A DNA stretch of 48,119 bases from Caecitellus pseudoparvulus (taxonomy: Eukaryota > Bigyra: Bicosoecida): assembly GCA_965644315.1 (NCBI GenBank), contig CBFFRQ010000210.1, forward strand, positions 1-48,119, given 5' to 3'. Position numbers and translations under genes: made by a program. This document shows positions 36,801 to 46,350 of this stretch, piece after piece (the stretch's first letter is position 1; each line of letters opens with the position of its first letter). The notes below the pieces were generated by a model. The model was given only the letters and a program-made list of their open reading frames with translations. It was not told the DNA's origin and did no database searches.

Positions 36801-37997
36801 CGGCGTGCAAGCAGCGCCCCCGTTGAACTGCTGAATGGCGCTGGCCTGAGACTGCGCTGTGGGTGTGTGCGCCAAATCATCGGGGTGCATGAGGAAGTCC
36901 TGAAGAAAGTTCACCAACGTATTGCCCGTGCTGTACAGGCCCGTGCAGGTCGCCGCTGTGGCGCGGCAGTCCATGACGATGCTGCGCAGGAACTCCACCT
37001 CACGGAAGCAAGCTGGAAGACCTCGGAAGGACTCAGGAATCTTGTGTAGCTTTCCTTCAATGTCTGGGTGCAATGCGCATCCTGCTGTGCAGATGTTGCT
37101 ACGTTCGTCGGCTGTCATGGCAGTGCGGTAGCCATCCAGCGCCAAGCGGACAATGGGCACGATGCACTCCAGCAGGGGCAGGGACTGCCCAGCGGCAGCC
37201 TCAAGACCTTGGGAAACGTGAACAGGGCACACTGCCTCGTGCTCCCCGCAGGCAGCCGAGATGAACCCTGCTGCTTCGGCGTGTACCATCAAGGAACAGG
37301 CTTCGTCCTGATCCAAGCCAGCGCCGCTCGACCCCCTGTTCGCCACCAGGCTGGTTCGGACTCCCTCGAGGTAGTCCACCGTGCACTGGTGCCTGCACAG
37401 AGAGGACATGTCTGTCGTCCAGGTGCTCATGCCCGAGTAGGGAGTGGACACCAAGTATCCGTTCTGCCCGTTCGTCGCCGCGGTGTTGAGACCTGTGACT
37501 GTCATGGAGCAGTCCACAGAAGTGGTGGGAACAGGCAGTGCAATGGGCCCTGGCACAGGGAGGGTGGGGATGTATGTCCCGCCATTGATGTCCTTGGCGC
37601 CAGTTGGGATCGTGTAGCCGTGGGCCTCCAACAGCACGGCGGGAGTGAGGACGTCAACATCCTTGCACTTGTTCCGGCGCAAATGCCCGCGGCGGGCAAA
37701 CAAGGCCGCAGGCATGTCGACGTCAGGAGCGGTCGCGAACTGCAATGCATACGACGCGTAATTCTCTGGGCCGAGGCGCTGTGCAAGGGCGGCGCGAGCG
37801 CGGGAGGGTCAAGCGAACGCAGGGCTAATTTTTGCGCGTGCGAGGAGGTGCCCATCCCCAACAGAGGGAATGGAAGCACCTAGAGCATGCACTTGGCAGG
37901 GCATGTCCGGGGCCAATTCAACCATTGCGTTTCGTACCGCTTGAGTGGTGGCCACACACGCCAGGGCCAAGATCAGGGCGGCCTCAGCAGCTCGCAT
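33813..37997 (-). CDS. Giant type I membrane protein with Cys-rich ectodomain and repeat stalk, unknown
   Basis: Two exons (37893-37997, 33813-37778; intron 114 bases, donor GTGCATGC) give 1356 residues. The intron removes an in-frame TGA at 37809-37811. A signal peptide (MRAAEAALILALACVATTQA) leads to about 950 residues rich in spaced cysteines (C-x3-C and C-x2-4-C pairs: LCRHQCTVDYL, ICTAGCALH, FCSDGCYTDVL), probably disulphide-bonded repeats. Next is a stalk of Ala/Ser/Thr blocks alternating with Gly-Gly-Gln runs (34240-34960), then another Ser/Thr stretch. One C-terminal helix (GALVGFIFLAVACVAAF) is followed by a KYYRQRK stop-transfer and a tail of about 45 residues. I recognise no family. 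It is likely a cell-surface or flagellar-surface protein (inference). Confidence 0.75.
34240..34960 (-). repeat. Coding minisatellite (Gly-Gly-Gln and Ala/Ser/Thr blocks)
   Basis: Short units encoding GGGQ or GG(Q/S) repeat in tandem, interspersed with blocks encoding S/A/T-rich segments of about 35-50 residues. Larger composite units (ASATPS... TPIGGGQGGGQ) recur at least three times. Such tracts change length readily and this one is probably length-polymorphic. Confidence 0.85.
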
Positions 37998-38923
37998 TGT
38001 GTGAAAGCAAGTGTGGTGTGCACTGAAGGCAGCGTGATGCCGCTGCCTGTTTAACCAGGTTGCTGTGAAGGGCCAGGATCCACCTGAAGACGCGGGCGCA
38101 GAAAAGTGCACCCCGAAAAGCGGCTGGGCAGGGCGCGCGCGCGCGCTGCAGGCCTGCGTGCTGCACGTGTGAACGCACGGACCTGCCGGCAGCCTCTGGC
38201 AGCGAAGCAAACTCAGTGAAGGAGCCTGGAGGCTTGTGCACGGCGGCAGAAGCTGGACAGCGGCGAGCGACTCACAGGGTGCGAGGTATGTTGGGAGTGT
38301 GCACACTGCCGGCGTGCGCCTGGTGAGCTTTCCTCGGAGGGGGGTGGCAACACCCCTTGAAGGAACCTTGGATGGAGGCGTGTGGAGCTGGCGCGGAAGG
38401 CGCAGCATAGACCCAGTGCGAGGGCCTGGAGAGGTAAAGGTACCACGTGCGACCACCTTGGGTGCTACTCGTCGAGCATGATGGACGCGCCGGTGGGTCA
38501 GCCACTGGCGTTGGCACGGCGCGGATTTTGAACGCAACGCAAGCCGCGCAAAGGTCACAGCGAGGGCACAACGGCTTGCCAGCGCAAAGGAGCCCAGGGA
38601 ACAGTCCCCGGGCACTTGGGCATTAAGCGCGTATCGCCGGGAATGCTGTGCATCGTTGGCTCTCTTCTCAACTTGGCGTACTGCAGCCTTCTTCTCTCAA
38701 CCCTTCAGTCCACCCGCGTGTTGCCAGGTGTAGCGCTCAGGCCGACAGGTACAGTGGTCTGCTGTAATCAAAACCAGCAAAAATACAACGCTCGGCGTGA
38801 ATTTTCATCGTTGACGCTGCAGTGCTCTGACTTTTGTGCAGCTCCTGCTGGTGCCACTGCTTCTTGTGCTGGTGTGAGCGGGTGGATTTCACGAAGGCCC
38901 CGTGCCGCGGCAGACGAAGCAAC
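37998..38923. promoter_or_regulatory. Long divergent region, giant membrane protein / CFAP52
   Basis: 926 bases between opposed starts, the longest in the alternating part. No gene is supported; frames here lack ATG starts or conserved features. It contains a GCGCGCGCGCGC run near 38125 and a hairpin with a GCAA loop at 38341-38356. An upstream untranslated exon or a non-coding RNA could lie here. Confidence 0.5.
38341..38356. other. GNRA-type hairpin
   Basis: GGGGTG, GCAA, CACCCC form a 6-bp stem closed by a GNRA tetraloop. An outer pairing of TTCCT (38330-38334) with AGGAA (38361-38365) extends it across an internal loop. The structure is suggestive of a folded RNA but may be chance in GC-rich DNA. 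Confidence 0.3.
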
Positions 38924-41226
38924 ATGGCCTCAGAAAGCGCAGCTGCAGCTGCGGCTGAAGTCCAACCAGAACCCCTTACCCTGGAGGCTGTCATTGGCTT
39001 CAATGGTGCGGCGAAGCAGCACGGGGCAGGCTGCAGTCCTGAGCCGAATTCCGCACTTGCCTGCCGTTGCCCTGTCTCTGCGCAGGAAGGGTGCCAAACG
39101 GCCTGGTCGCGCACCCAGATGGAGTCCATGTGATCTTTCCACTGGGATCCACAGTTGTCATCAAGGACACCGTCAAGAACACGCAGGCTTTCCTGCAAGG
39201 CCACACCGACTCTGTGTCCACCTTGGCACTGTCTCCCGATGGCACCTTGCTGGCTAGTGGGCAAGAAACCAGCATGGGGTACAAAGTGAGTCAGAGACGC
39301 AGTGCTCGCACACTTCCTTAGTCTTTGCAGTGCCTCAGAGTGCCTGTACGCGGGCGTGTGGCCCGGTTTGCCGCCGCATGTGCGCTCCCCATGGCGCGAT
39401 GACAGCTCGCTGGCCGGCAACACCCACGCAGCTGCACCCGCCGCTCACGCCCCGCGCAGGCCTCCATCATGCTCTGGGACGTCGCAGCGGCCATCGCCAA
39501 TGGAAACACCAGCGTGACCGAAGGCGAGCTGCTGCACGAGCTGTCCCTGCACAAGGGGCGCATTCAGGACTTGGCCTTTTCCCACGACGGCGCGCTGCTG
39601 GCGTCGCTGGGCGGAGCGGACGACAACAACTTGGTGATTTGGGACACAGCCAGCGGCAGCCCCGTGTGTGGCTCCCCTGCTGCCACGCATGCCGCTGCCA
39701 CGGTCACCTTCTTCAACAACTCCTCCGACCAACTGCTGACATCAGGGCACTACCACATCCGGCGGTGGGACCTGGACCTCACGCGGCGCCGGTTGTACCC
39801 CACCGACGTCGCCGTCGGCGTCATCAAGCGCAGCATCAACTGCCTGGCCCTCTCAGACGACGACTGCACGGCCTGGTGCGGCACCCGCTCTGGGGACATC
39901 CTGGAGATCGACGTGCTCAACGGCCGCTTCGTACGCGCCTCCACCCACCGCTTCTCCCTGGGCGTCCTGTCCGTGGCGTTCGTGCCGGGCGGCGCGGGGT
40001 CCCCCCATGACTTCGTCGTGGCGGGCAACGGCGACGGCTCCCTCGTCCGCCTGTCCACCGCCAAGCTGTCCGTGTCCAAGGCGGTGCAGCTGCTGGGCGG
40101 CGTCACCTCCATCACCCTGAGCCCCGACCGCAGCCAGTTCCTGGCAGGCACCAACGACGGCAACAGGTACCTGGTGGACGTGGAGGCGTTCGAGACGCCC
40201 GAGCTGCGCGGCACAGCCCACGCTGACCCCATCACTGACGTCGTCTTCCCCGCTGAGTCCAGCGCGCTGTTCCTCACCGCCTCCAAGCGCGACATCCGGC
40301 TGTGGAACGCCGAGACGCGCATGGAGCTGCTGCGCATCCAGGTGCCCAACCTGACCTGCCTCTGCCTCGCCCTGGCGCGCGACGGCAAGAGCATCGTGTC
40401 GGGGTGGGACGACGGCAAGATCCGGGCATTCGCGCCGGAGAGCGGCAAGCTGCAGTACGTCATCCCCGACGCCCACGCGGACGCCGTGACAGCGCTGACG
40501 CTGACGTCCAACGGCGCACGCATCGTGTCTGGTGGGCGGGATGGGCGAGTGCGGGTGTGGAACGTGTCCGGGCGCACGCAGGTGATGGAGGTGAGCTTCA
40601 AGGAGCACAAGAAGGCCGTGACGCACATCGCCCTGACGCGGGACGACACGGAGGCCGTGACGAGCGCCGAGGACGGCTCGTGCATTGTGTGGAACCTGGT
40701 GCGGGGCGTGCGCGCCAACGCGCTCTTCGCCAGCACTATGTTCCGCAGCGTGCTGTACCACCCCGACGAGAGCCAGCTGCTGACGGTGGGCTCTGACCGC
40801 AAGCTGTCGTACTGGGACGCGTCGGACTGCTCCGCCATCCGTGTCATCGACGGCAGCACGGCAGAAATCACCACTGCGGACATTGAGCCGGATGGCGTGG
40901 TGGTGGCCACTGGCGGCCGGGACAAGCTGGTCAAGGTGTGGGTGTACGACGAGGGCATCCACACGCACACAGGGGCAGGGCACAGCGGCGCAGTGGCCCG
41001 TCTGCGCATCTCCCCCGACCAGACCTGCATCGTCAGTGTGGGCGAGGAGGGCGCCATCTTCATGTGGACCATGCCGCCGATGGGTGCCGTGGACATGATC
41101 GCGGGCGGGTACGTGCCCAAGGCGGGCATGACGGAGGAGGAAGAAGGCGAGGGGGAGGCTGCAGCGGCCGCGGAGGGTGCCCACAGCGAGTACAAGGCAG
41201 ACGTCGGCACCGGCGCCGGGTTGTAG
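38924..41226 (+). CDS. CFAP52: Cilia- and flagella-associated WD40 protein CFAP52 (WDR16)
   Basis: Three exons (38924-39005, 39086-39285, 39460-41226; introns 80 and 174 bases) give 682 residues, against about 620 in animals. The match to CFAP52 runs throughout: LEAVIGFNGRVPNGL, FLQGHTDSVS, LLASGQETSMGYKASIMLWD, LSLHKGRIQDLAFSHDG, VCGSPAA, RFSLGV, GGVTSITL, DGKSIVSGWDDGKIRAFAPE, GGRDGRVRVWNV, KLVKVWVYDEG, GHSGAVARLRISPD. CFAP52 is a two-propeller microtubule-inner protein that binds within the B-tubule near the A-B junction. A C-terminal acidic extension (EEEEGEGEAAAAAEG) is beyond the usual end. Both introns lie in the first 15% of the gene. Convergent with the DOT1-like gene, 43 bases apart. 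Confidence 0.92.
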
Positions 41227-41269
41227 CGCGGCCCCCTCTCCGCGAGAGTGCAATGTACCTCAACCAGCT

Positions 41270-43148
41270 TCACTGCGCCGCACTGCGCGTGGAGCGCGTC
41301 CCAAAGGAAGCCCGCTGCAGGGCACGGGCCAATGCGGCGTCCAAGTCTTCCTGGCACGCCGGGCGGGGTTTCTTGGCAGGCGGTGCTGAGCGGCGCTTCG
41401 CCTGGCGCTTCGCCCTGCCTGGCCCTGGGTGGGGTTGGATGGCATCAGGCGGGACGTGCAGGTTCACAGAGCCATCGGAGACATACTGCACTCGGTAGGT
41501 CCCATCCGCATTCACACTCTGCACATGCCCCACGTACCACTTGCCCCGATAGCCCTTCTCAGGCCCCTGCCACCTCGCCCGGACCTTGCTCCCAGGGCCC
41601 AGGCCACCGGACACAGGACTGGGGGCCTGGGCGGGTGCTGAGGGCACCACTGCAGCACAGGCAGAGGGGTGGTTTCTTTCCTGGCTTGGGTTGACAATAG
41701 TTGCTGCTTGTGAGGCAGCAGCCACTTTCGTGGCGACGACTGCAGCTGCCGTGGCAGACGGAGCCAAGCGTGTGGAGACCTCGCCACTCGCTCGCCCAGG
41801 CATGGCTCCACAGTCGGAAGGTTTGTCAGGGGCAGGGCTGCTGCTTGGGCGTGCCGTGGATGCTGTGTGGGTGGCCGTGAGGGGGGCCGGGGCGACCTCC
41901 ACGCCCCCTTCAGCCGCCAGGGCCGAGGGGGGCGTGGTGCTGCGCTCACTAGTCCACTTGCCCACCGCATCCAGCGCAGCCACCAGCACCTGATCCACAC
42001 TGCCATGCCACAGCACTGCCAGTGCCGCCTCCATGGCGGGGTCCATGGCCGACGCAGGGAGGGGGGTCGCGGAGTCACTGGGTGCAAGTGAGCCTGAGCA
42101 CGACTGCCCCGACCCTGCCACTGATCCAGAGGTGGTCGTGGCAGCCTGCAAGGCCGCCTCGCTTCGCCGTGTGGCTCGCTTGCCGTACAGAGCACGGGTG
42201 CTGGCAGCCGTGCTGGCCGCCGTGGGCAGGCATGGGGCAGACGTGAGGAGTCCAGGCGGCAGGGGCGGAGGGGTGTCCACCCGCTCGTACACCATGCCCG
42301 TGTGACGCTCCCCAGACCCAGACATTGACACGGAGATGGAGCGGACCAGGCGCACTTGGAATCCGAAGGCGGCCATCGCAGCCGGCTGCCTGTGAGAAGT
42401 AGTGGAGGCGGAAGGGTTGCTGGGCGGGCGATTGTGGCAGGCAGCTCCACAGCACGCACCGAAATACCATGATGTACCGACAGGTTGGTGAGGCGTGGAA
42501 GAGGCGCGCCAGGTGGCGCAGGATGCGGTGAGGCATGCCCACGTCGAACGAAAAGAGGTGTGTCACAGGCGTCAAGCTGCGCATGCGCAGAATGTTGGCC
42601 AGGATGAAGAACAGGTTGCACCGCTCCCGAATCATGGTGTCCTGCTCCACCAGTCGCTGCAAATTCACCTGCAAGCGGCGGAGGCACAGGGCTGGTGCAG
42701 CAAGCGCCCACTGCAAGCCGATTTCCGCAGCAAGCAGGCGCACCATGGACAAGTTGTACCGCGTCGGCTCGCACTCCACGCCGATGCTGAAACGGCACCC
42801 ACTCGGCATGCATGCTGCGTGGATGTTTGGCTTTCCCAGCCCTGAGCCCACGTCCATGAACACAGACTCTGGCCCAAAGCCTGCGTCCGCCACGAAGCAA
42901 TCCAGCACTCGCTGCATGCTGCCGATGGTCATCTCGCCATAGATGGGGCCCTGTGAGCCATCGCCACCCACACCACCTGTACAGGACTGGATGGCGCTGT
43001 AGGCTTGCTTCACCCGCCCCCCCACTTCAACTCGAGCAGAGGGAGACGCCGACGGCGTGTCATCGTCACCGCCAGGCACTCCGATTGGAGTCAATGTGGG
43101 AGTCACAGCCGGCTGACTGCCAGCCATAGCTGCCTTGGTGCTTGCCAT
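41270..43148 (-). CDS. DOT1-like SAM methyltransferase fused to a Tudor-like domain
   Basis: Two exons (42460-43148, 41270-42389; intron 70 bases, donor GTGCGTGC) give 602 residues. IYGEMTIGSMQRVLD (69-83) and VFMDVGSGLGKPNIHAA (96-112), then IGVECEPTRY (122-131) and THLFSFDVGMPHRILR, form a class I SAM-binding core of the DOT1 type, whose members methylate histone H3 on lysine 79 or its equivalent. The region after the intron (RLVRSISVSMSGSGERHT) closes the catalytic fold. A low-complexity linker leads to a Tudor-like barrel (about 496-548: VRARWQGPEKGYRGKWYVG, then TYRVQYVSDGS) and a basic stretch (KRQAKRRSAPPAKKPR) like a nuclear signal. Which residue it methylates is inference. Other protein methyltransferases with this core are possible. 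Confidence 0.75.
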
Positions 43149-43448
43149 GGCGTGAGGGTGTAGGGCTCAAGCAAGCGCCGCAGCGGGACTCGGCCAGCGT
43201 CGCCTGATTTTTGTGAGTGTCCATCGATTGTGCCAGAACGATGCTAGCCACTTGCACGAGGCTGAGGGGCACAAAACTCCCCTGCAAAACAGCCTTGTTG
43301 ACCTTGCAGCCGCAAGCTATCAGGCCGTGCGGTCATGATTTCTGCGAGGGTTGGCGGTTGAGGAAGCCGGAGAGGTACACCATCGGGATTGCCGCCAATA
43401 AGTTCAGCAGACGCTGCTGCCTTTCCAAAAGCGCGCACTGCAAACGAG
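43149..43448. promoter_or_regulatory. Divergent promoter region, DOT1-like / STELLO-like
   Basis: 300 bases between opposed starts. I see no gene and no clear core promoter element. The frame of the plus-strand gene is open for about 60 bases before its ATG but has no earlier ATG. Confidence 0.5.
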
Positions 43449-45950
43449 ATGGAGAGAGGAGAGCACACCGGGGACGAAGAAGAGGGTCTTTTAAGCAAAC
43501 CTGCTTCAGCTGGCTCCCCTCTTGCTTCTGCTGCCACACCCAGCCCGCAGCGAGGAACTCAACGCTGCGTTCACCCTTGGCGATGCGAAACGCCAAGTTG
43601 GAAGTCAGCCTTTGTGGCAGCCATGCTCTGCCTGCTGGTTGTGCTCAGCATTGCTTGTACAACACTACCAGGCCAAAGTTTTGCTGACTCTCCGTCTGCC
43701 AGCCACTCTTTCAAGGGTGCTGGAGGTAGTGTCCATGTTGAGCATGTCTTGGCTGGCACCGCTACTTCCGGCGCCACTTTCAGTGGCAAGCCCTTCCGAC
43801 AGGTTTCACGCAATGCTTCTGCCTTGCTTGACCGGGCAAGAAAATCGGATCAAAGAGTGCCTTCGCGCCCGGAGTGTTCGACTTCTCGCCCTTTCGCTGC
43901 GGTGGTCACAACCATTGCGAAAGAAGCCACGGAGGCGGTGGCAAGCCTGGCTGCCGCTCGCCCTGATGTGGACATATTCGTGGTGGCAGATAAGAAGGGC
44001 CCAGTATCTTGGACTGGTGTCCCGTCTAACGTGCACTACCTCACTGTGCAGCACCAGAGTGAGAACGTGTTTGGGCACTTTGAACCTCCCTGGAACCACT
44101 TTGGGCGCAAGAATTACGGGTACTTGGCAGCTTTGCAGGCGGGCGCCTGCTTCATCTGGGACTTTGATGACGACAACGTGCTTCTGGATGGCAGTCATGG
44201 ACTACTAAATTCGACAGATCTGCGCTCCTGGGCGGGCAAAGCCGTGCAGCTTTCACCTGGAGGAGAGGCTACCACACCCTGGATCAACCACCTGCCATTG
44301 ATGGGCGCAACTTCGTTCATCTGGCCCCGTGGTACGCCCCTGGAGCAAGTCCAGGATGCAGGCACATTCTTGCCCCGCGTGACAGTTCCTGAACCTTGTT
44401 CCCATCAGGGCGTCGAGTCGGCGGGCTGCATTCCTGTGGGAGCCAAGTGCTCTTGTCTTGGCATCCTCAGCAGCCTGGCACAAGGGAACCCAGACCTTGA
44501 CGCGGTGCAGCGCTTGACTGGCCCCGCGCCTGTGGACTTCGAGCACAAGTTAGGCGTCCTGGGCGTTCTGGGCCCTGGCACGACAGTTTCCCACAACGCC
44601 CAGGCCACCTTGCTCAGCCGCGATGTGGTGCTGTTCGCCATGCTACCCATGACAGTCCATGGTCGTGTGGCGGACATTTGGCGGGCCCTCATTGCCAACC
44701 GCATCGCAGAGGTTGCAGGGCTGGCGGTGGCGGTGACGTCTGGCGCCGTGGTGCACCACCGCAACCCCCACAACTACCTTGCCGACCTGGACGCTGAGCA
44801 GCCTCTGTATGCACAGGCTGGTGTGCTGGGGCGCTTACTGCAGGAGTGGAAGCCCAGAGCACCGAGCAACGTGGCCAACGCCGCCCTGGACCTTTATGTC
44901 TTTCTTTACGAGCGGGGCGTCTTGGAAGAGCGCGATGTGCTGTGGGCAGGGGAGTGGGTGCAAGCAGTGCAAGGCATCACCGGGCCAGCCCCTGCGCTAT
45001 TCCCACCTACGAGTACGATTGGACGCGTCGCAAGGGAAAAGCCCCTGCTCGAAGGGGTGACCGCTGTGGTGCACATTAACTTTGGGCACTTGCACGTCAT
45101 CCCGGCTTGGCTCTCGGTGTGGGACGGCGTGTTCTCAGATGTCGTGTTCTACGCTCCAGGTGCACAGGAGTGCACAGTCCCTGGCCTGCCTCGAGGGGCT
45201 GGGATCCGTGTGGTGTGTGAAGTGGGCATTCGGCCTGCGGCTGCACCGAGTGCCCTGGGATCCATCAAGTGGCCTGATGGGTGGCGAACTGCAGGCGAGG
45301 TGGACGGCGGCCATCAATCGTACTCAACATTGCTACATGCGATGACTCATGAGGCGACCCCCTCACGAGGTTTCTTGTTCCTGCACGATGACTCTGCCGT
45401 GAACGTGCAGTTGATGCAGAAGCGGCTGGCGAACAAGCCTGGCGTGCTCTTCTGTCATGAAGGAGGCTGGTCATACTTCACATTCAGTCCTCAAAAGAAC
45501 GTCACAACTCTCACTGAAGCAGGGAAGGCCTGGAGCTGGGCATCATATCCCAGTGGAGTGGCGGCACTGAACTCTGCCGCAGCGGCAAGTGCCACTGTGC
45601 GCGCAGCCTTGCACAGGTGTCACGCCAGGAAGGGTGCCATCCCTATGGGCGCCTGCGACTCACACTTCTGGCCATCGCCCTTGGATCCGGAGGCAGTGCA
45701 GTTGTTTGTTGATCTCCTCGCCCATAAGGTCAGCTTGGAGATCTCAGTGCCAATCGTGGCGCTGTGTCGCAGCAGTGACCTGCCAACAGGTCACAATTCC
45801 CTTGAGGTCTGGGGCAGGGCGCGCCAGGATCCTGTGGCAGTCATGTCTTCCTTCAAACCCAATAAGCATGTGTTCGTGCACCCCTTGAAGCTTGGACGAT
45901 CGACAGGGCTCTGGGCACAGACGCGAGTGCGGGATGGGCAAGTTGGTTAA
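43449..45950 (+). CDS. STELLO-like (DUF288) Golgi glycosyltransferase
   Basis: 833 residues from ATG 43449, one exon. A short cytosolic N-terminus with an acidic dileucine (EEEGLL) precedes one membrane helix (53-72), a type II Golgi layout. FAAVVTTIAKEATEAV (149-164), DIFVVADKKGP (175-185), VHYLTV, PWNHFGRKNYGYLAALQAGA (214-233) and IWDFDDDN (236-243) are the DUF288 signatures with the metal-binding DDD motif. A second domain (VTAVVHINFGHLHVIPAWLSVW, then FLFLHDDSAVN) matches the C-terminal part of STELLO proteins. In plants STELLO proteins assist cellulose synthase assembly in the Golgi. The donor and acceptor here are unknown. Convergent with the chondroitin synthase-like gene, 400 bases apart. 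Confidence 0.85.
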   Translation: MERGEHTGDEEEGLLSKPASAGSPLASAATPSPQRGTQRCVHPWRCETPSWKSAFVAAMLCLLVVLSIACTTLPGQSFADSPSASHSFKGAGGSVHVEHVLAGTATSGATFSGKPFRQVSRNASALLDRARKSDQRVPSRPECSTSRPFAAVVTTIAKEATEAVASLAAARPDVDIFVVADKKGPVSWTGVPSNVHYLTVQHQSENVFGHFEPPWNHFGRKNYGYLAALQAGACFIWDFDDDNVLLDGSHGLLNSTDLRSWAGKAVQLSPGGEATTPWINHLPLMGATSFIWPRGTPLEQVQDAGTFLPRVTVPEPCSHQGVESAGCIPVGAKCSCLGILSSLAQGNPDLDAVQRLTGPAPVDFEHKLGVLGVLGPGTTVSHNAQATLLSRDVVLFAMLPMTVHGRVADIWRALIANRIAEVAGLAVAVTSGAVVHHRNPHNYLADLDAEQPLYAQAGVLGRLLQEWKPRAPSNVANAALDLYVFLYERGVLEERDVLWAGEWVQAVQGITGPAPALFPPTSTIGRVAREKPLLEGVTAVVHINFGHLHVIPAWLSVWDGVFSDVVFYAPGAQECTVPGLPRGAGIRVVCEVGIRPAAAPSALGSIKWPDGWRTAGEVDGGHQSYSTLLHAMTHEATPSRGFLFLHDDSAVNVQLMQKRLANKPGVLFCHEGGWSYFTFSPQKNVTTLTEAGKAWSWASYPSGVAALNSAAAASATVRAALHRCHARKGAIPMGACDSHFWPSPLDPEAVQLFVDLLAHKVSLEISVPIVALCRSSDLPTGHNSLEVWGRARQDPVAVMSSFKPNKHVFVHPLKLGRSTGLWAQTRVRDGQVG

Positions 45951-46350
45951 GGTGCTGTAATGTATGTCACACAGAACACCGAATCAATCTTAATGGCCGC
46001 CCCAGCACACCACTGGCTAGAGCAAGGTGTATTGCAGAACTTCTCATGCATAGTCCGGCAGGATGCGTGAGAGAACAAGCGCAGGACCCAGTCGCTTTGA
46101 ATCTTGTGTACGCAAAGAGATACAATCCCCACCCCCACTGCAAACCTGTTCGGCATATGGACGGTAAACCTTCACTCCTGTTTGGTACATGAATGCTTGA
46201 TGCTCCTGAGACCCTCGGCAAGGAACAGTCCTGTTGTAACGATTCCAGAGCCCATGATACTGCCACCGAGCCCACGTGCAGCAGCTCCCATGCATGGCCA
46301 TCGCTGCGATGCACAGTCACACGCCTGACACCCTCCAGCTCACTCCCTCC
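45951..46350. other. Convergent spacer, STELLO-like / chondroitin synthase-like
   Basis: 400 bases between two stop codons, the only long convergent spacer in the window. TGTAA at 45956-45960 could be a poly(A) signal of the green-algal kind, but it is isolated. No gene or RNA is supported. Confidence 0.5.

Noticed and set aside
37809-37811. In-frame TGA suggesting a pseudogene or recoded stop in the giant membrane protein
   Set aside because: A 114-base intron with GTGCATGC donor and CACAG acceptor removes it in phase 0 and joins a clean signal peptide to the ectodomain.
39750-41357. Long minus-strand frames opposite CFAP52
   Set aside because: The plus strand matches CFAP52 along its full length; the antisense frames have no recognisable features.
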